Below are positions 1 to 7,664 of a stretch of 64,000 nt of DNA, piece by piece (position 1 is the first letter of the stretch; each line of letters opens with the position of its first letter). The stretch is taken from positions 1-64,000 of the IMG/VR virus record IMGVR_UViG_3300009177_000033. One strand, given 5' to 3'. Below the pieces are notes generated by a model. The model saw only the letters and a list, made by a program, of their open reading frames with translations, made no database searches and was not told where the DNA came from. The stretch is from a virus. A program made the translations under genes and the position numbers.

Positions 1-283
1 AACCGACCGTACTGTACCAGTGCAGCATCGTGGCGTCGTCCGGTGCAGCAATTCCGAACGTCGCCGGATCGAGCGTCCCGTCTGCTCTAAAACTGGCATT
101 GGCGAGATTGCTGCTGCCATCAATAAACTGCCCAAACGCACCACCACCAGTAGCAATAGCCGTCGTCGCGGCGCGAACGCCCCAATGGTAGTCGAGCGGA
201 ATTTGATCGCCGACAAATCCGGGAGGCGCGGCAGGGCCAACCGGAAGCAGCCTTGGACCGCGCCCGGTAAACGTCAGCGGCAT
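1..283 (-). CDS. Partial late-operon protein, N-terminal 94 residues
   Basis: The frame opens at ATG 283-281 and stays open to the window edge, so only the N-terminus (MPLTFTGRGPRLL...) is visible. It overlaps the stop of the preceding gene by 10 nt, in keeping with the translational coupling of this operon. The visible part is rich in Gly, Ala and Pro, has no signal peptide or membrane segment, and I recognise no domain. Its place after the portal, collagen-like and zinc-ribbon genes suggests a virion component. If the genome is circular, the coding sequence continues at or beyond the right edge of the window. Confidence 0.7.
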   Translation of the reverse strand, partial: MPLTFTGRGPRLLPVGPAAPPGFVGDQIPLDYHWGVRAATTAIATGGGAFGQFIDGSSNLANASFRADGTLDPATFGIAAPDDATMLHWYSTVG

Positions 284-1368
284 CGCTGCTCCCAAGCCTC
301 GATCAGATTATCGAGGCTGTCTTTTTTCCAGATTATTCGCTGCGCTTCGTTGAACCACGGAAACTGCTGGCCCACTTCGATGCCCATGCACTCGGGCCAG
401 AACTCGGGCCAGCCGGGGCGATAGCGCTGGTGATGCCCTTCGTCCACTTCGATGAAGGTTATAAACGGCGTGTCGAGATGATAGTTGATCGTCATCGGGC
501 CATTCGACACGAACAGATTGCATTTCGCCTGCGTGTAGAGCGCGGTGCGGATATGCAGATCGACCGACGCGGCCGGGTGCGTTGAGAAATAGTCAAACTC
601 ATCATTGGCGAAACGGGTATCGCGCAGAAAGATAACCTCTTCGCCGTGATCCTCGAGGTATTTGGCGAAAGCCAGCCACGCGGTGAGATCGCTATTCCGC
701 CAGGGCGAGTGTGTCGCTTCGCGCAGCGTAATCGTTACCGGCGCTTTTAATCCTCGCAGATCGTCTTGGACGAGCTCCATCGCTTTCTGCGACGGTTTGA
801 ACTTGGGTATTTTCTCGCCGTTGTGGATCGCTTCGACAACGTCTTTGTAGAAAACAGAAAACTTGTATTCACCGCCGAAGATTTTATTTGTCTCGCCGCC
901 AATCATGCTGACCATCGGACCGGCGACGTTATGCAGCATTTCGAAATGATAAGCGGGCATCGTCTGCGCATCCCTATGGCGAAAGAATGCGAGCTTCAAT
1001 GGATCTTCGATGCCAGAGCGCACCCGGCGCATTTCCGCATTGATCAGCCACGGCAGAAAGTCATAGCCGAGGATACCCGAGGAAACGTTGTAGCAGACTT
1101 GGTTCGCTGCGATGGATGGATCGTATGGCGGGAGACGCTTCGTGATCTCGTCGTCAATGCGCTGCTTGAGGCTATCGATGGCGCTATGAATGGCCGATTG
1201 CATGACAATCGAACCGCACACATCGGCATAAATAATATTCGGCTGTTCGCAGGCAGCGAGGGCGAGATGAGTTATCCCGCCCTCCTTTGCCTTTGCCAGC
1301 CACAGCTCAAGCAGGGCAACACATTCAGCATTGCCCCACTCTTTTTCCAGCGGGGCTTTTACGTCCAT
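274..1368 (-). CDS. Putative GT-B-like glycosyltransferase in head module
   Basis: 364 residues, soluble. The C-terminal half (about 230-360) has the layout of a GT-B nucleotide-sugar domain: a strand and helix around a KYLEDHGEEVIFL segment, then a CNLFVSNGPMTINYHL segment resembling the GPxxxxHHA region of family 9 heptosyltransferases. The match is weak and no catalytic residue can be fixed. It stands between structural genes and echoes the glycosyltransferase cassette at 55.9-62.2 kb of the same operon, so a role in modifying a virion or cell-surface glycan is inferred. It could instead be an unrelated alpha/beta protein. Confidence 0.5.
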   Translation of the reverse strand: MDVKAPLEKEWGNAECVALLELWLAKAKEGGITHLALAACEQPNIIYADVCGSIVMQSAIHSAIDSLKQRIDDEITKRLPPYDPSIAANQVCYNVSSGILGYDFLPWLINAEMRRVRSGIEDPLKLAFFRHRDAQTMPAYHFEMLHNVAGPMVSMIGGETNKIFGGEYKFSVFYKDVVEAIHNGEKIPKFKPSQKAMELVQDDLRGLKAPVTITLREATHSPWRNSDLTAWLAFAKYLEDHGEEVIFLRDTRFANDEFDYFSTHPAASVDLHIRTALYTQAKCNLFVSNGPMTINYHLDTPFITFIEVDEGHHQRYRPGWPEFWPECMGIEVGQQFPWFNEAQRIIWKKDSLDNLIEAWEQRCR

Positions 1369-1380
1369 GCTGCACCCTGT

Positions 1381-1896
1381 TTAGTACGGCTCGTAAATGC
1401 AGTGTCCATCGCCAGCGCATGACACGCCGCCATGCGAGGATGAGTTGAAGATCACCGTTTCACCGCCCGGCGTGGTGTTGCCGATAATCTGCCACTGCTG
1501 CTGCGGAGCCGCGTTCCAGCGGACGATACCGCCAAAGCCGTTGAGGCCAAGTTGCAGCGTGGCGTCGGTAACCGCCGACGAAGAAACCGGAAGTCCCGAT
1601 GCCGTTACGAACGAGACGGCAACCGTCGAAAGCGCCGTGGTGTTCGGGAACAGCGGGCCGTCCGAGTTGAACGTTGTCAACGTCGAAGGCGTCGTCGCAA
1701 TCGTCGAACTGCGTTTTGCAACCAAGCCGATGACGGTGGACGTTCCGACTTTGCCGGAGAAAAAGATTTCCAGCACGTCGATGAGTTGAGTGGCACCGCC
1801 GCCTCTCAATCCCATAAAGCCTAGCGTGGTGACCGCCGCGCCTGCCGCCGTAGCAGTGTACGTCAGGCCGCCAGTCGTGAAGATACGTTTAGCCAT
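1381..1896 (-). CDS. Probable virion protein (beta-rich, Gly/Thr/Ser-rich)
   Basis: 171 residues, unrecognised. The composition (many Gly, Thr, Ser, Val, Ala; few charges) and alternating hydrophobic pattern suggest an all-beta structural protein such as a head decoration or fibre component. The C-terminus has two cysteines in a SCAGDGHC segment. It starts 8 nt inside the end of the preceding zinc-ribbon gene. Assignment as structural rests on composition and neighbours only. Confidence 0.6.
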   Translation of the reverse strand: MAKRIFTTGGLTYTATAAGAAVTTLGFMGLRGGGATQLIDVLEIFFSGKVGTSTVIGLVAKRSSTIATTPSTLTTFNSDGPLFPNTTALSTVAVSFVTASGLPVSSSAVTDATLQLGLNGFGGIVRWNAAPQQQWQIIGNTTPGGETVIFNSSSHGGVSCAGDGHCIYEPY

Positions 1897-2317
1897 CTGT
1901 CGTTTCCTTTCGTTTCAAAATGGGGAGCGACATCGTTCCCCCGTCGAACACATATTTGCCGCTTCTGATCATCTCGATCAGTTCCTGACGGGACCGGTGG
2001 ACGTAAGTTGGGTCCTGCGCAGCAGCCAAGCACGCATCACAAACGTATCCGTCGCATTTTGTGCAACGGCCTATCATGTCCGCCCCTTTTCGTTTGATGA
2101 AGACGGACGGACAATGGCAGCAAGCAAGCGTGTCGGCCTCAAACACCTTGCCTTCGCGAACCAGCGCGGGGTCGTAACCCATCTTTCGCGCAGCGTCCTC
2201 GGGAAGGCCGGGGCTGTTTCGATGATCGACATGCAGATATCCTGCGCTTTTCGTCACCGATGGAAAATCAAAGCCGCTGGTGTCGTTGTTCTCGGGTTTA
2301 AGAATTGTTTTTCCCAT
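1889..2317 (-). CDS. Zinc-ribbon protein of the head module
   Basis: 142 residues. Two cysteine pairs in CCHCPSVFIKRK (about residue 66) and CTKCDGYVCDAC (about residue 85) can form one or two zinc sites. The rest is charged and soluble. Its ATG overlaps the last base of the collagen-like gene stop (TAATG). Function unknown; a virion-associated or assembly protein is suggested only by position. Confidence 0.65.
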   Translation of the reverse strand: MGKTILKPENNDTSGFDFPSVTKSAGYLHVDHRNSPGLPEDAARKMGYDPALVREGKVFEADTLACCHCPSVFIKRKGADMIGRCTKCDGYVCDACLAAAQDPTYVHRSRQELIEMIRSGKYVFDGGTMSLPILKRKETTDG

Positions 2318-3738
2318 TAGTATTTACTCCCGTCTGGACCAAGTTGCGTTAGATCGCGACCGGGTCTGCCCGGATCGCCTTTTTCACCTTTGAGTCCCGC
2401 CTTGCCGTCCTTGCCATCGCGACCGCGCTTTGTGCAAAGCTTCCAGTCGCTCTCGGGCGAGCCGGGAACGGTGGACGTATCTTTCTGCGCGATCCACATG
2501 GAGCCGTCGCGCACGACGATAAAGCCGCGCTTATATTCGCCCTCTTTCCAGATGTCCTTGAACAGCGGCGTTGGAAATTCAAGATCGAAGATTTTTGCTT
2601 CCTCGCCGCGAATAAATTTCAATTGGACGAGGCGCTCACCATCGAAGTCCAGTTGCAGATCATCGAAGCCTAGCCCGTCTTTCCCGTCTTTAGGTTTTTC
2701 GATGGTGGCGAGATATGCAGATACCAGCGATTTAACTGTTTCCATATCGCAATCGCGGCCGTCTTTACCAACAATTTCGCCAAGATCGGAAGTCCCGCCG
2801 TCAGAATAAGTAAGGTGCAAACGACCGTCACGATTAACGAAACCACCCACAACAGACCGAGGAAGAGGAATATCGCCAATAGCTTTAACGACGAGATCAG
2901 CAATGGCGCTTCTAAGCTCGTCCAGCGAAACGCTTTTGCCATCAATGCCATTAGTGCCATGTCGGCCGTCTTTCCCCGGTTCGCCCGGATCGCCTTTGTC
3001 GCCCTTATCGCCTTTTTCGCCTTTTTCCGGCTTGGGCAGCGCAGCTATTTTTTTATCCAGTTGTTCCCGAAGCATTTCCATTCCAGCGCTTAGTTGCTCG
3101 TTGATGTAGTCCCAATCGATAACGGCATCCTTGCCGGGTTGCCCGTCGAGGCCGTCGCGGACTTTCGGCAGGCAAAGTTCGAACTGCTCGGTGATATATG
3201 CGCGCGCCCATTCCATTATTTTTGCTTCGCCCGCTTCACGCGCCGTGGCTCCAGCCTCAAGTCCGCGGGCAACCACACGATCAATCATCTGACCGACCTC
3301 AACCATATCGGCGTCCTTGCCATCGCGAACTTTGGGCAAATTTGCTTTCAACTGTTCTTCGACATAGTTGCTTGCCCATGCCTGCATGTCGATCTGCGCA
3401 TCAGCGACGAGCGCCCGAGCCTTTTCCATAACCGTTTCGAGATCAACGACGAGACCGTTTGCGCGCCTCGCGTTAAATTCTTCGGCAATGGCTGGCGCGA
3501 TAACAGAGGGATCAAAATCCTTTCCGTCCTTGCCGGGTATCGGTGCCCATGTCGCGCAGAGGTTTTCGACAACGTTCGTCGTGTGATCGATAATCGCCTG
3601 CGGCGCTGGCAAAGCGGCGATAGTCGTTTGGAGATCGGCCATCTGCTTGCGAAACGGCTCAAGCTCGTCACGCACTTTATCCGCGATCACTTGTCCCAAA
3701 GCGCGGATCAGCGTTTGCTTTTCAGTGAGTGCTAGCAT
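2317..3738 (-). CDS. Collagen-like repeat fibre protein
   Basis: 473 residues. Two blocks of Gly-X-Y triplets (GEKGDKGDKGDPGEPGKDG near residue 240; GLKGEKGDPGRPGRD at the C-terminus) mark collagen-like triple-helix segments. The N-terminal part is helical with repeated LPKVRDG(K/L)D units. Before the last collagen block, about 395-440, is a Trp/Tyr-rich segment (DIWKEGEYKRGFIVVRDGS) laid out like small carbohydrate-binding modules of the CBM5/12 type. Collagen-like proteins in phages are usually trimeric fibres or capsid appendages. It overlaps the portal gene by 17 nt. Role as a surface fibre is inferred. Confidence 0.8.
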   Translation of the reverse strand: MLALTEKQTLIRALGQVIADKVRDELEPFRKQMADLQTTIAALPAPQAIIDHTTNVVENLCATWAPIPGKDGKDFDPSVIAPAIAEEFNARRANGLVVDLETVMEKARALVADAQIDMQAWASNYVEEQLKANLPKVRDGKDADMVEVGQMIDRVVARGLEAGATAREAGEAKIMEWARAYITEQFELCLPKVRDGLDGQPGKDAVIDWDYINEQLSAGMEMLREQLDKKIAALPKPEKGEKGDKGDKGDPGEPGKDGRHGTNGIDGKSVSLDELRSAIADLVVKAIGDIPLPRSVVGGFVNRDGRLHLTYSDGGTSDLGEIVGKDGRDCDMETVKSLVSAYLATIEKPKDGKDGLGFDDLQLDFDGERLVQLKFIRGEEAKIFDLEFPTPLFKDIWKEGEYKRGFIVVRDGSMWIAQKDTSTVPGSPESDWKLCTKRGRDGKDGKAGLKGEKGDPGRPGRDLTQLGPDGSKY

Positions 3739-5176
3739 GGTTCACCGCATCTTTGAGCAGCGCGACAAATTCTGCATCGACGAATTGATTTTCCTGCGCC
3801 GGGGCAGGCTGCGGCTTCGGCTGCGGCGGAGCCCCATTTGTCGGCGCTGATGTTTTCGTGGCGAATGGATCGTCTTTCGCGTCTCGTTTCGCGAGCGCTT
3901 CAACGCTGAAATTCTGCTGCTGCAGGAATACCGCATCGCCGCCAGTTACCGGTCCATAGCCGATCTTCTTACGTGCTTCGTTAGGCGCGAAGATGCCTTT
4001 GCTGACGCCTTCGCCATAGCTGCGGATTTGCGTATTGGTATCCATCTTCAACAGATCGTCGAGATTGAAGGCCGCGCCGTATTCCTGATTGGCGGTTTGC
4101 AATCCCAGACCATCGTCGAGCAGCGCTTCAATCGCTTCCATCAACGGCTGCAAGCAAGTCGTGTAGTATTGCAGATTGATCGACTCGATGTTGCTGAAAG
4201 ACGGAATCAATTCGACCCCGACCATATATGGGGGCACCTTAAACGCGGTGCATATGGTTCGATCGGTCCATTTGAACTGATTGATAAGCTGCGCGTCAGA
4301 CGCGCTCACCGTCAGCGGCTCGTATTTCAGACCATCGCCAAGAACCGCGATGCGCCCTGCGTTATCTCCGGTGAAATTCTGCTCCCAGTATTCTTTCAAA
4401 AGCTTGGCGTTGACCTCGGAGATCGGGCCGGGAGCGATCAGCGTTCCGCCCGGTTGCGAGCCGTTATTGAAAAACTTGATCGAATTTGCCTGCATCGCCA
4501 AACCTTGAACGGCGGCGAGCCCGCAAGCAGAGATCGGCGAGACGCCGCAGAGCGGGTGATAAAGCGCGCAATAAGTATCGTGGATGATCTCGGAAGCGGG
4601 AACATAAAGCGCTCCCTGCGAGAGCTCCGTCATATCGATGCCGATAATGCCTTCGACGCCGTTTATGCCTGCCAGATAGTTCGTTGCCAGTTGATAGAAT
4701 ACTTCGCCGTTTGGCGAGATCAGCGGGCGCGTCGTCTGCGGATCGAGCACGTACAGCGAGCGCACAACGTTTCTGCCTTCGCGCTCTTTCAGAATATAGG
4801 CGTTGCCGTGCATCAATTTGCTGCTGACCCAGTGCTCGATAAATTTCTGCCGGGTCTGGAAATGGTTGGGCTTGCGCAATACCGGGCTGAACGCGGAGAC
4901 CTCGACCTCGGTCCAGATATCGTTTTCGTCTTTTTGATATAGATCAAGACAGAGCTTGCCGATGTCCTGCGCGATCAGCGTCACGCAGGCATAGACCGTC
5001 GAATAGGTCATAACGTTGGGCAGGCGCAAATCCACGTTGCGCTGCCACGCGCCGCTAAAGCTCTCGCGGATCACTTGCCACCAGTTGCTCATTCCCGAAT
5101 TGGGCGGGATCGAGCTTGCCGGTGGCGTCAGCGTCGGCAGCGTCTTGGAGATTTCATACCCGAAGGGCAGTTTCAT
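3722..5176 (-). CDS. Portal protein (HK97 family)
   Basis: 484 residues, the usual size for HK97-type portals. Recognisable family segments are VMTYSTVYACVTLIAQDIGK near the N-terminus, SKLMHGNAYILKER, IHDTYCALYHPLCGVSPI, and the FKVPPYMVG segment with the following tunnel helix. The C-terminal 50 residues are a Pro/Gln/Ala-rich tail. The portal forms the dodecameric ring at one capsid vertex through which terminase packages DNA. The start overlaps the preceding small gene by ATGA. Unusually, the gene follows the capsid gene instead of lying between terminase and protease. Confidence 0.95.
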   Translation of the reverse strand: MKLPFGYEISKTLPTLTPPASSIPPNSGMSNWWQVIRESFSGAWQRNVDLRLPNVMTYSTVYACVTLIAQDIGKLCLDLYQKDENDIWTEVEVSAFSPVLRKPNHFQTRQKFIEHWVSSKLMHGNAYILKEREGRNVVRSLYVLDPQTTRPLISPNGEVFYQLATNYLAGINGVEGIIGIDMTELSQGALYVPASEIIHDTYCALYHPLCGVSPISACGLAAVQGLAMQANSIKFFNNGSQPGGTLIAPGPISEVNAKLLKEYWEQNFTGDNAGRIAVLGDGLKYEPLTVSASDAQLINQFKWTDRTICTAFKVPPYMVGVELIPSFSNIESINLQYYTTCLQPLMEAIEALLDDGLGLQTANQEYGAAFNLDDLLKMDTNTQIRSYGEGVSKGIFAPNEARKKIGYGPVTGGDAVFLQQQNFSVEALAKRDAKDDPFATKTSAPTNGAPPQPKPQPAPAQENQFVDAEFVALLKDAVNHASTH

Positions 5177-5397
5177 TTAGTCGCCCGCATATCGCGGCGG
5201 TTATATCGGCCGCGCCTCGCGTTTGGCGTTTCGGGTGCTTCGCTTTGAATAGGCGCAACTCCGTCCTCGACGACAACGATCTTGTGGTTGAGGCTGAGAA
5301 GTTTTGCGTGCATTTCGTTTTCGGTTTCGAACTCGTCGCCCTTTTTATAGTCGTGCTGGGCATACGTCACGTCATCGATGGCGCGCACTTTTGTCAT
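5173..5397 (-). CDS. Small protein between capsid and portal genes
   Basis: 74 residues. The N-terminal part (MTKVRAIDDVTY...YKKGDEFE) looks like a small beta domain; the C-terminus is basic (ARRGRYNRR). It ends in an ATGA overlap with the portal gene. Similar short ORFs occur beside portal and capsid genes, but I cannot name a function. Confidence 0.7.
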   Translation of the reverse strand: MTKVRAIDDVTYAQHDYKKGDEFETENEMHAKLLSLNHKIVVVEDGVAPIQSEAPETPNARRGRYNRRDMRATK

Positions 5398-5514
5398 TTA
5401 TTTCCCCAGATCCATTCCCCAGTGGACTTTCAAATCGGGGCTGGCGCGCCTGGGGATCATCGCCGCCAGCCCCGACAGAAACCGGATCGCAACTTTTGGG
5501 TAGTCCAGACCCAA
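5398..5514 (-). CDS. Possible tiny gene after the capsid gene
   Basis: An open frame from TTG 5514 (or ATG 5460) ends at TAA 5400-5398, directly abutting the next ATG. It reads LDYPKVAIRFLSGLAAMI...KVHWGMDLGK, which looks protein-like, but it lacks a convincing ribosome-binding site and its middle is formed by the large hairpin at 5435-5475. Low confidence. Confidence 0.3.
   Translation of the reverse strand: MGLDYPKVAIRFLSGLAAMIPRRASPDLKVHWGMDLGK
5435..5475 (-). other. 12-bp perfect hairpin downstream of the capsid gene
   Basis: Arms at 5435-5446 and 5464-5475 (TCGGGGCTGGCG / CGCCAGCCCCGA on the plus strand) are perfectly complementary with a 17-nt loop. No U-run follows on the minus strand, so it is not a canonical terminator. 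It may stabilise the abundant capsid mRNA or lower transcription into the portal gene. Confidence 0.6.
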
Positions 5515-5549
5515 ATCAAAAGGAGGGGGTGTTGCGACCCGGTTAGCCG

Positions 5550-7613
5550 TTAGACGTATTTTGCGTTCTGGATATAACCAACCGCAGTCGAGCGGCGCTT
5601 AAGCCAGTTGATCCAACGCTCAGCGCGGATGCCCGTCATGTTCATCTGCCACAGAGAAACAAGGACAGTTGAAGCGGACGGCGGAGAATCCGGAGCCGAG
5701 TCCATGTTCACCGACGCTTGGTTGCTCGCGTCGACAATCACCTGACCGTCGTCGGCCAAGAGGATTTCCGGCGCAATCGCCAAGATCAGCGGATATCCGT
5801 CTGTCGGGGAACCGCCCGTCGCGGGAATATTTTCCGATGCGATGTACGGATAACCGATCAGCGTTCCGCCAGTCGGCGTCATGGTCGGGTAGGACGCTTG
5901 CCCGAGAGCATTAAGCATCAGCGAGAACGCCGTTGCTTGCTGCTGGGTGCCAATCCAAACCGCCCCTGCCGTCGACAGGTTGTTTGTGAGGAACGTGTTG
6001 ATCATCGTCTTTGCGTCGGTACGGAACGCAGCGTCGTTCGTTCCCGTCGCGGTGACTGCCGACACGCCGTTGGTGATCGAAGCGGGCGAAACGTTCGTTA
6101 CCGCCGCGACTGCCGGATCGACAAACTGCCGATCAAGGAACTGCGCCATTTGCGCGATCATGTCGGTACGGACCAAGCTCTCCGCTGCCGGGTTCGAGAA
6201 CCGAGCAAGTTCCTGCGTGATCACGACGATGCCAGCGGCCTTTGCCCAACGCAGCGTGATCGAATCAAACTGCATGTTGGAAACAGGCTTCGGCGCGTTT
6301 TCACCGACCCACCCAACCGTTGTGCCAGCCGTGGCACGCGGGATTTGGATATTGAACGGAACGCGGCGCAAGCCGGGAATCCGTCCGATGATCGTAGCGG
6401 GGCGCAAGAGGTTGATATATTCCTCAGCGGCCTGCGTATAAGCAACCAGCGGCGATGCCCATGTAGCGTCGGTCGTTGTACCGGCGCCAACCGCGGCTTT
6501 GTGCATCATGCCTTCGTCGAGATTTTCGACCATGTCGAGCACTTCGGGCGTGTTCGACCAGCCGCCGTGCTGCATCGATGCTTTCGCGTAACGGATCGAG
6601 CGCATCAGATCGCCCTTACCGGCAGCGAGCGCCATGCAGTAGCGGATAAACGATGTACCTTCCGGCACGTTCGCCCTCACGCTGGCGACGACCGGGCGGC
6701 GGAACGAATTATCCGGATCGCCCACGCGCTTTTTCTCTTCCTCGGCGACGACCGGCATAAGCTGCGATTTCTGGATATCGTCGAGGCGCTTCAGGCGCTT
6801 GATGTGATCGATGACGGAAATGTTTTCCGAATCGAGCGCATCGTATTTTTCGCTCTGCTCTTGACCGAGCGTTTCGCCTGTCTCTTCCGACTTGTCCATG
6901 ATGGCCTTCATCGCGGCGATATTCGCGGCGTGCTTGGCCTCGTATGCGGAAATCTGTTCCGCAATAGTCCTCGGCATCGAACTCTCCTTTGTTGCCAATT
7001 TGGCGGGGGTCTGAGGTTTGGCCCGAATCGCCGGGACACGTTTGATAACGCTAGGCAGAACAGGGACAGGCGCGTCCCAGTGTTTCTTCAAATTTGCGAG
7101 CGCTTCGCCACCCATCGCGGTAGCGATATCGAACGCCCGTATAGTCGTAATCGTAGCTTCCGCGTTTGCGGGAATCGTCACAAGCGAGAGCTCATAGACT
7201 TCGCTTTTTTCAAAGCGCATCCCGCCTTCTTTCATGAAATTATATTCCAGCGGGACGAAACCGATGGAAACGGCTTTCACCAATCCCATCTTCACGCTGT
7301 CCCAAGCTTCCAACAAACGCTCGCGCAGATTGCTCGATTCCGCGTCGTTTGGATCGGCCACTTGCGCTTCGAACGGAATGCCATCGTCCGTCGCTTTGCC
7401 GAAACGAACCTCGCCTACCGGCTGTTCGTGATTGTGCTGCCAGAGCAGCGGCATTGGATTTTTGAAGATGACGCCCTTCGGCTCGACGATATCGCCCATC
7501 CGATCAGTCGTCGGCGTCGTCGCGATACCGGAGATTTTACGCAGCGTGGCATCGACCTTCTTCACGTTGAGGATCGAATACATACGATTTGCGTTTTCGA
7601 GCGGCTTGTTCAT
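5550..7613 (-). CDS. Prohead protease-major capsid protein fusion (HK97 type)
   Basis: 687 residues from ATG 7613; a TTG at 7628 is in frame but overlaps the Shine-Dalgarno GGAG. Residues 1 to about 165 are an HK97-type prohead protease (S78-like): PLLWQHNHEQPVG carries the catalytic His (about 60), KAVSIGFVP the catalytic Ser (about 116), followed by YELSLVTIPAN. After a Pro/Ala/Lys linker the HK97-fold capsid starts at Met 213 (MPRTIAEQISAYEAK): delta-like helical segment, then mature shell domain to the end. A strong internal ribosome-binding site precedes Met 213. Fusions of this kind are known. The protease would cleave itself and the capsid N-terminal arm after prohead assembly. Confidence 0.95.
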   Translation of the reverse strand: MNKPLENANRMYSILNVKKVDATLRKISGIATTPTTDRMGDIVEPKGVIFKNPMPLLWQHNHEQPVGEVRFGKATDDGIPFEAQVADPNDAESSNLRERLLEAWDSVKMGLVKAVSIGFVPLEYNFMKEGGMRFEKSEVYELSLVTIPANAEATITTIRAFDIATAMGGEALANLKKHWDAPVPVLPSVIKRVPAIRAKPQTPAKLATKESSMPRTIAEQISAYEAKHAANIAAMKAIMDKSEETGETLGQEQSEKYDALDSENISVIDHIKRLKRLDDIQKSQLMPVVAEEEKKRVGDPDNSFRRPVVASVRANVPEGTSFIRYCMALAAGKGDLMRSIRYAKASMQHGGWSNTPEVLDMVENLDEGMMHKAAVGAGTTTDATWASPLVAYTQAAEEYINLLRPATIIGRIPGLRRVPFNIQIPRATAGTTVGWVGENAPKPVSNMQFDSITLRWAKAAGIVVITQELARFSNPAAESLVRTDMIAQMAQFLDRQFVDPAVAAVTNVSPASITNGVSAVTATGTNDAAFRTDAKTMINTFLTNNLSTAGAVWIGTQQQATAFSLMLNALGQASYPTMTPTGGTLIGYPYIASENIPATGGSPTDGYPLILAIAPEILLADDGQVIVDASNQASVNMDSAPDSPPSASTVLVSLWQMNMTGIRAERWINWLKRRSTAVGYIQNAKYV
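6975..6990 (-). promoter_or_regulatory. Internal ribosome-binding site for capsid-only product
   Basis: On the minus strand AAAGGAGAGTTCG directly precedes ATG 6977-6975, which is in frame inside the protease-capsid gene. A 6-nt gap between GGAG and ATG is ideal. Initiation here would give a 475-residue capsid protein (5550-6977) without protease, setting the protease:capsid ratio by translation. This is sequence evidence plus inference. Confidence 0.75.
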
Positions 7614-7638
7614 CGTCCCTGTCTCCAATGTACAGAAA

Positions 7639-7664
7639 GGTACCTTTAGGTACCTTTAGGTACC
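7639..7664. repeat. Three GGTACC palindromes at 10-bp spacing
   Basis: GGTACC occurs at 7639, 7649 and 7659, separated by TTTA, so the copies sit on one face of the helix. The array fills the gap between the large terminase stop (7666-7664) and the capsid fusion gene. It could bind a protein or form alternative RNA hairpins; function unknown. Confidence 0.7.

Noticed and set aside
766-1422. 218-codon plus-strand frame
   Set aside because: Antisense to the coupled gene 274-1368; composition and context do not support coding.
4028-4942. 304-codon plus-strand frame antisense to portal
   Set aside because: Shadow of the portal gene; no ribosome-binding site or domain.
5718-7649. 643-codon plus-strand frame antisense to the capsid fusion
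   Set aside because: Arg/Cys/His-rich composition typical of antisense shadows; the minus strand encodes an unmistakable protease-capsid protein.
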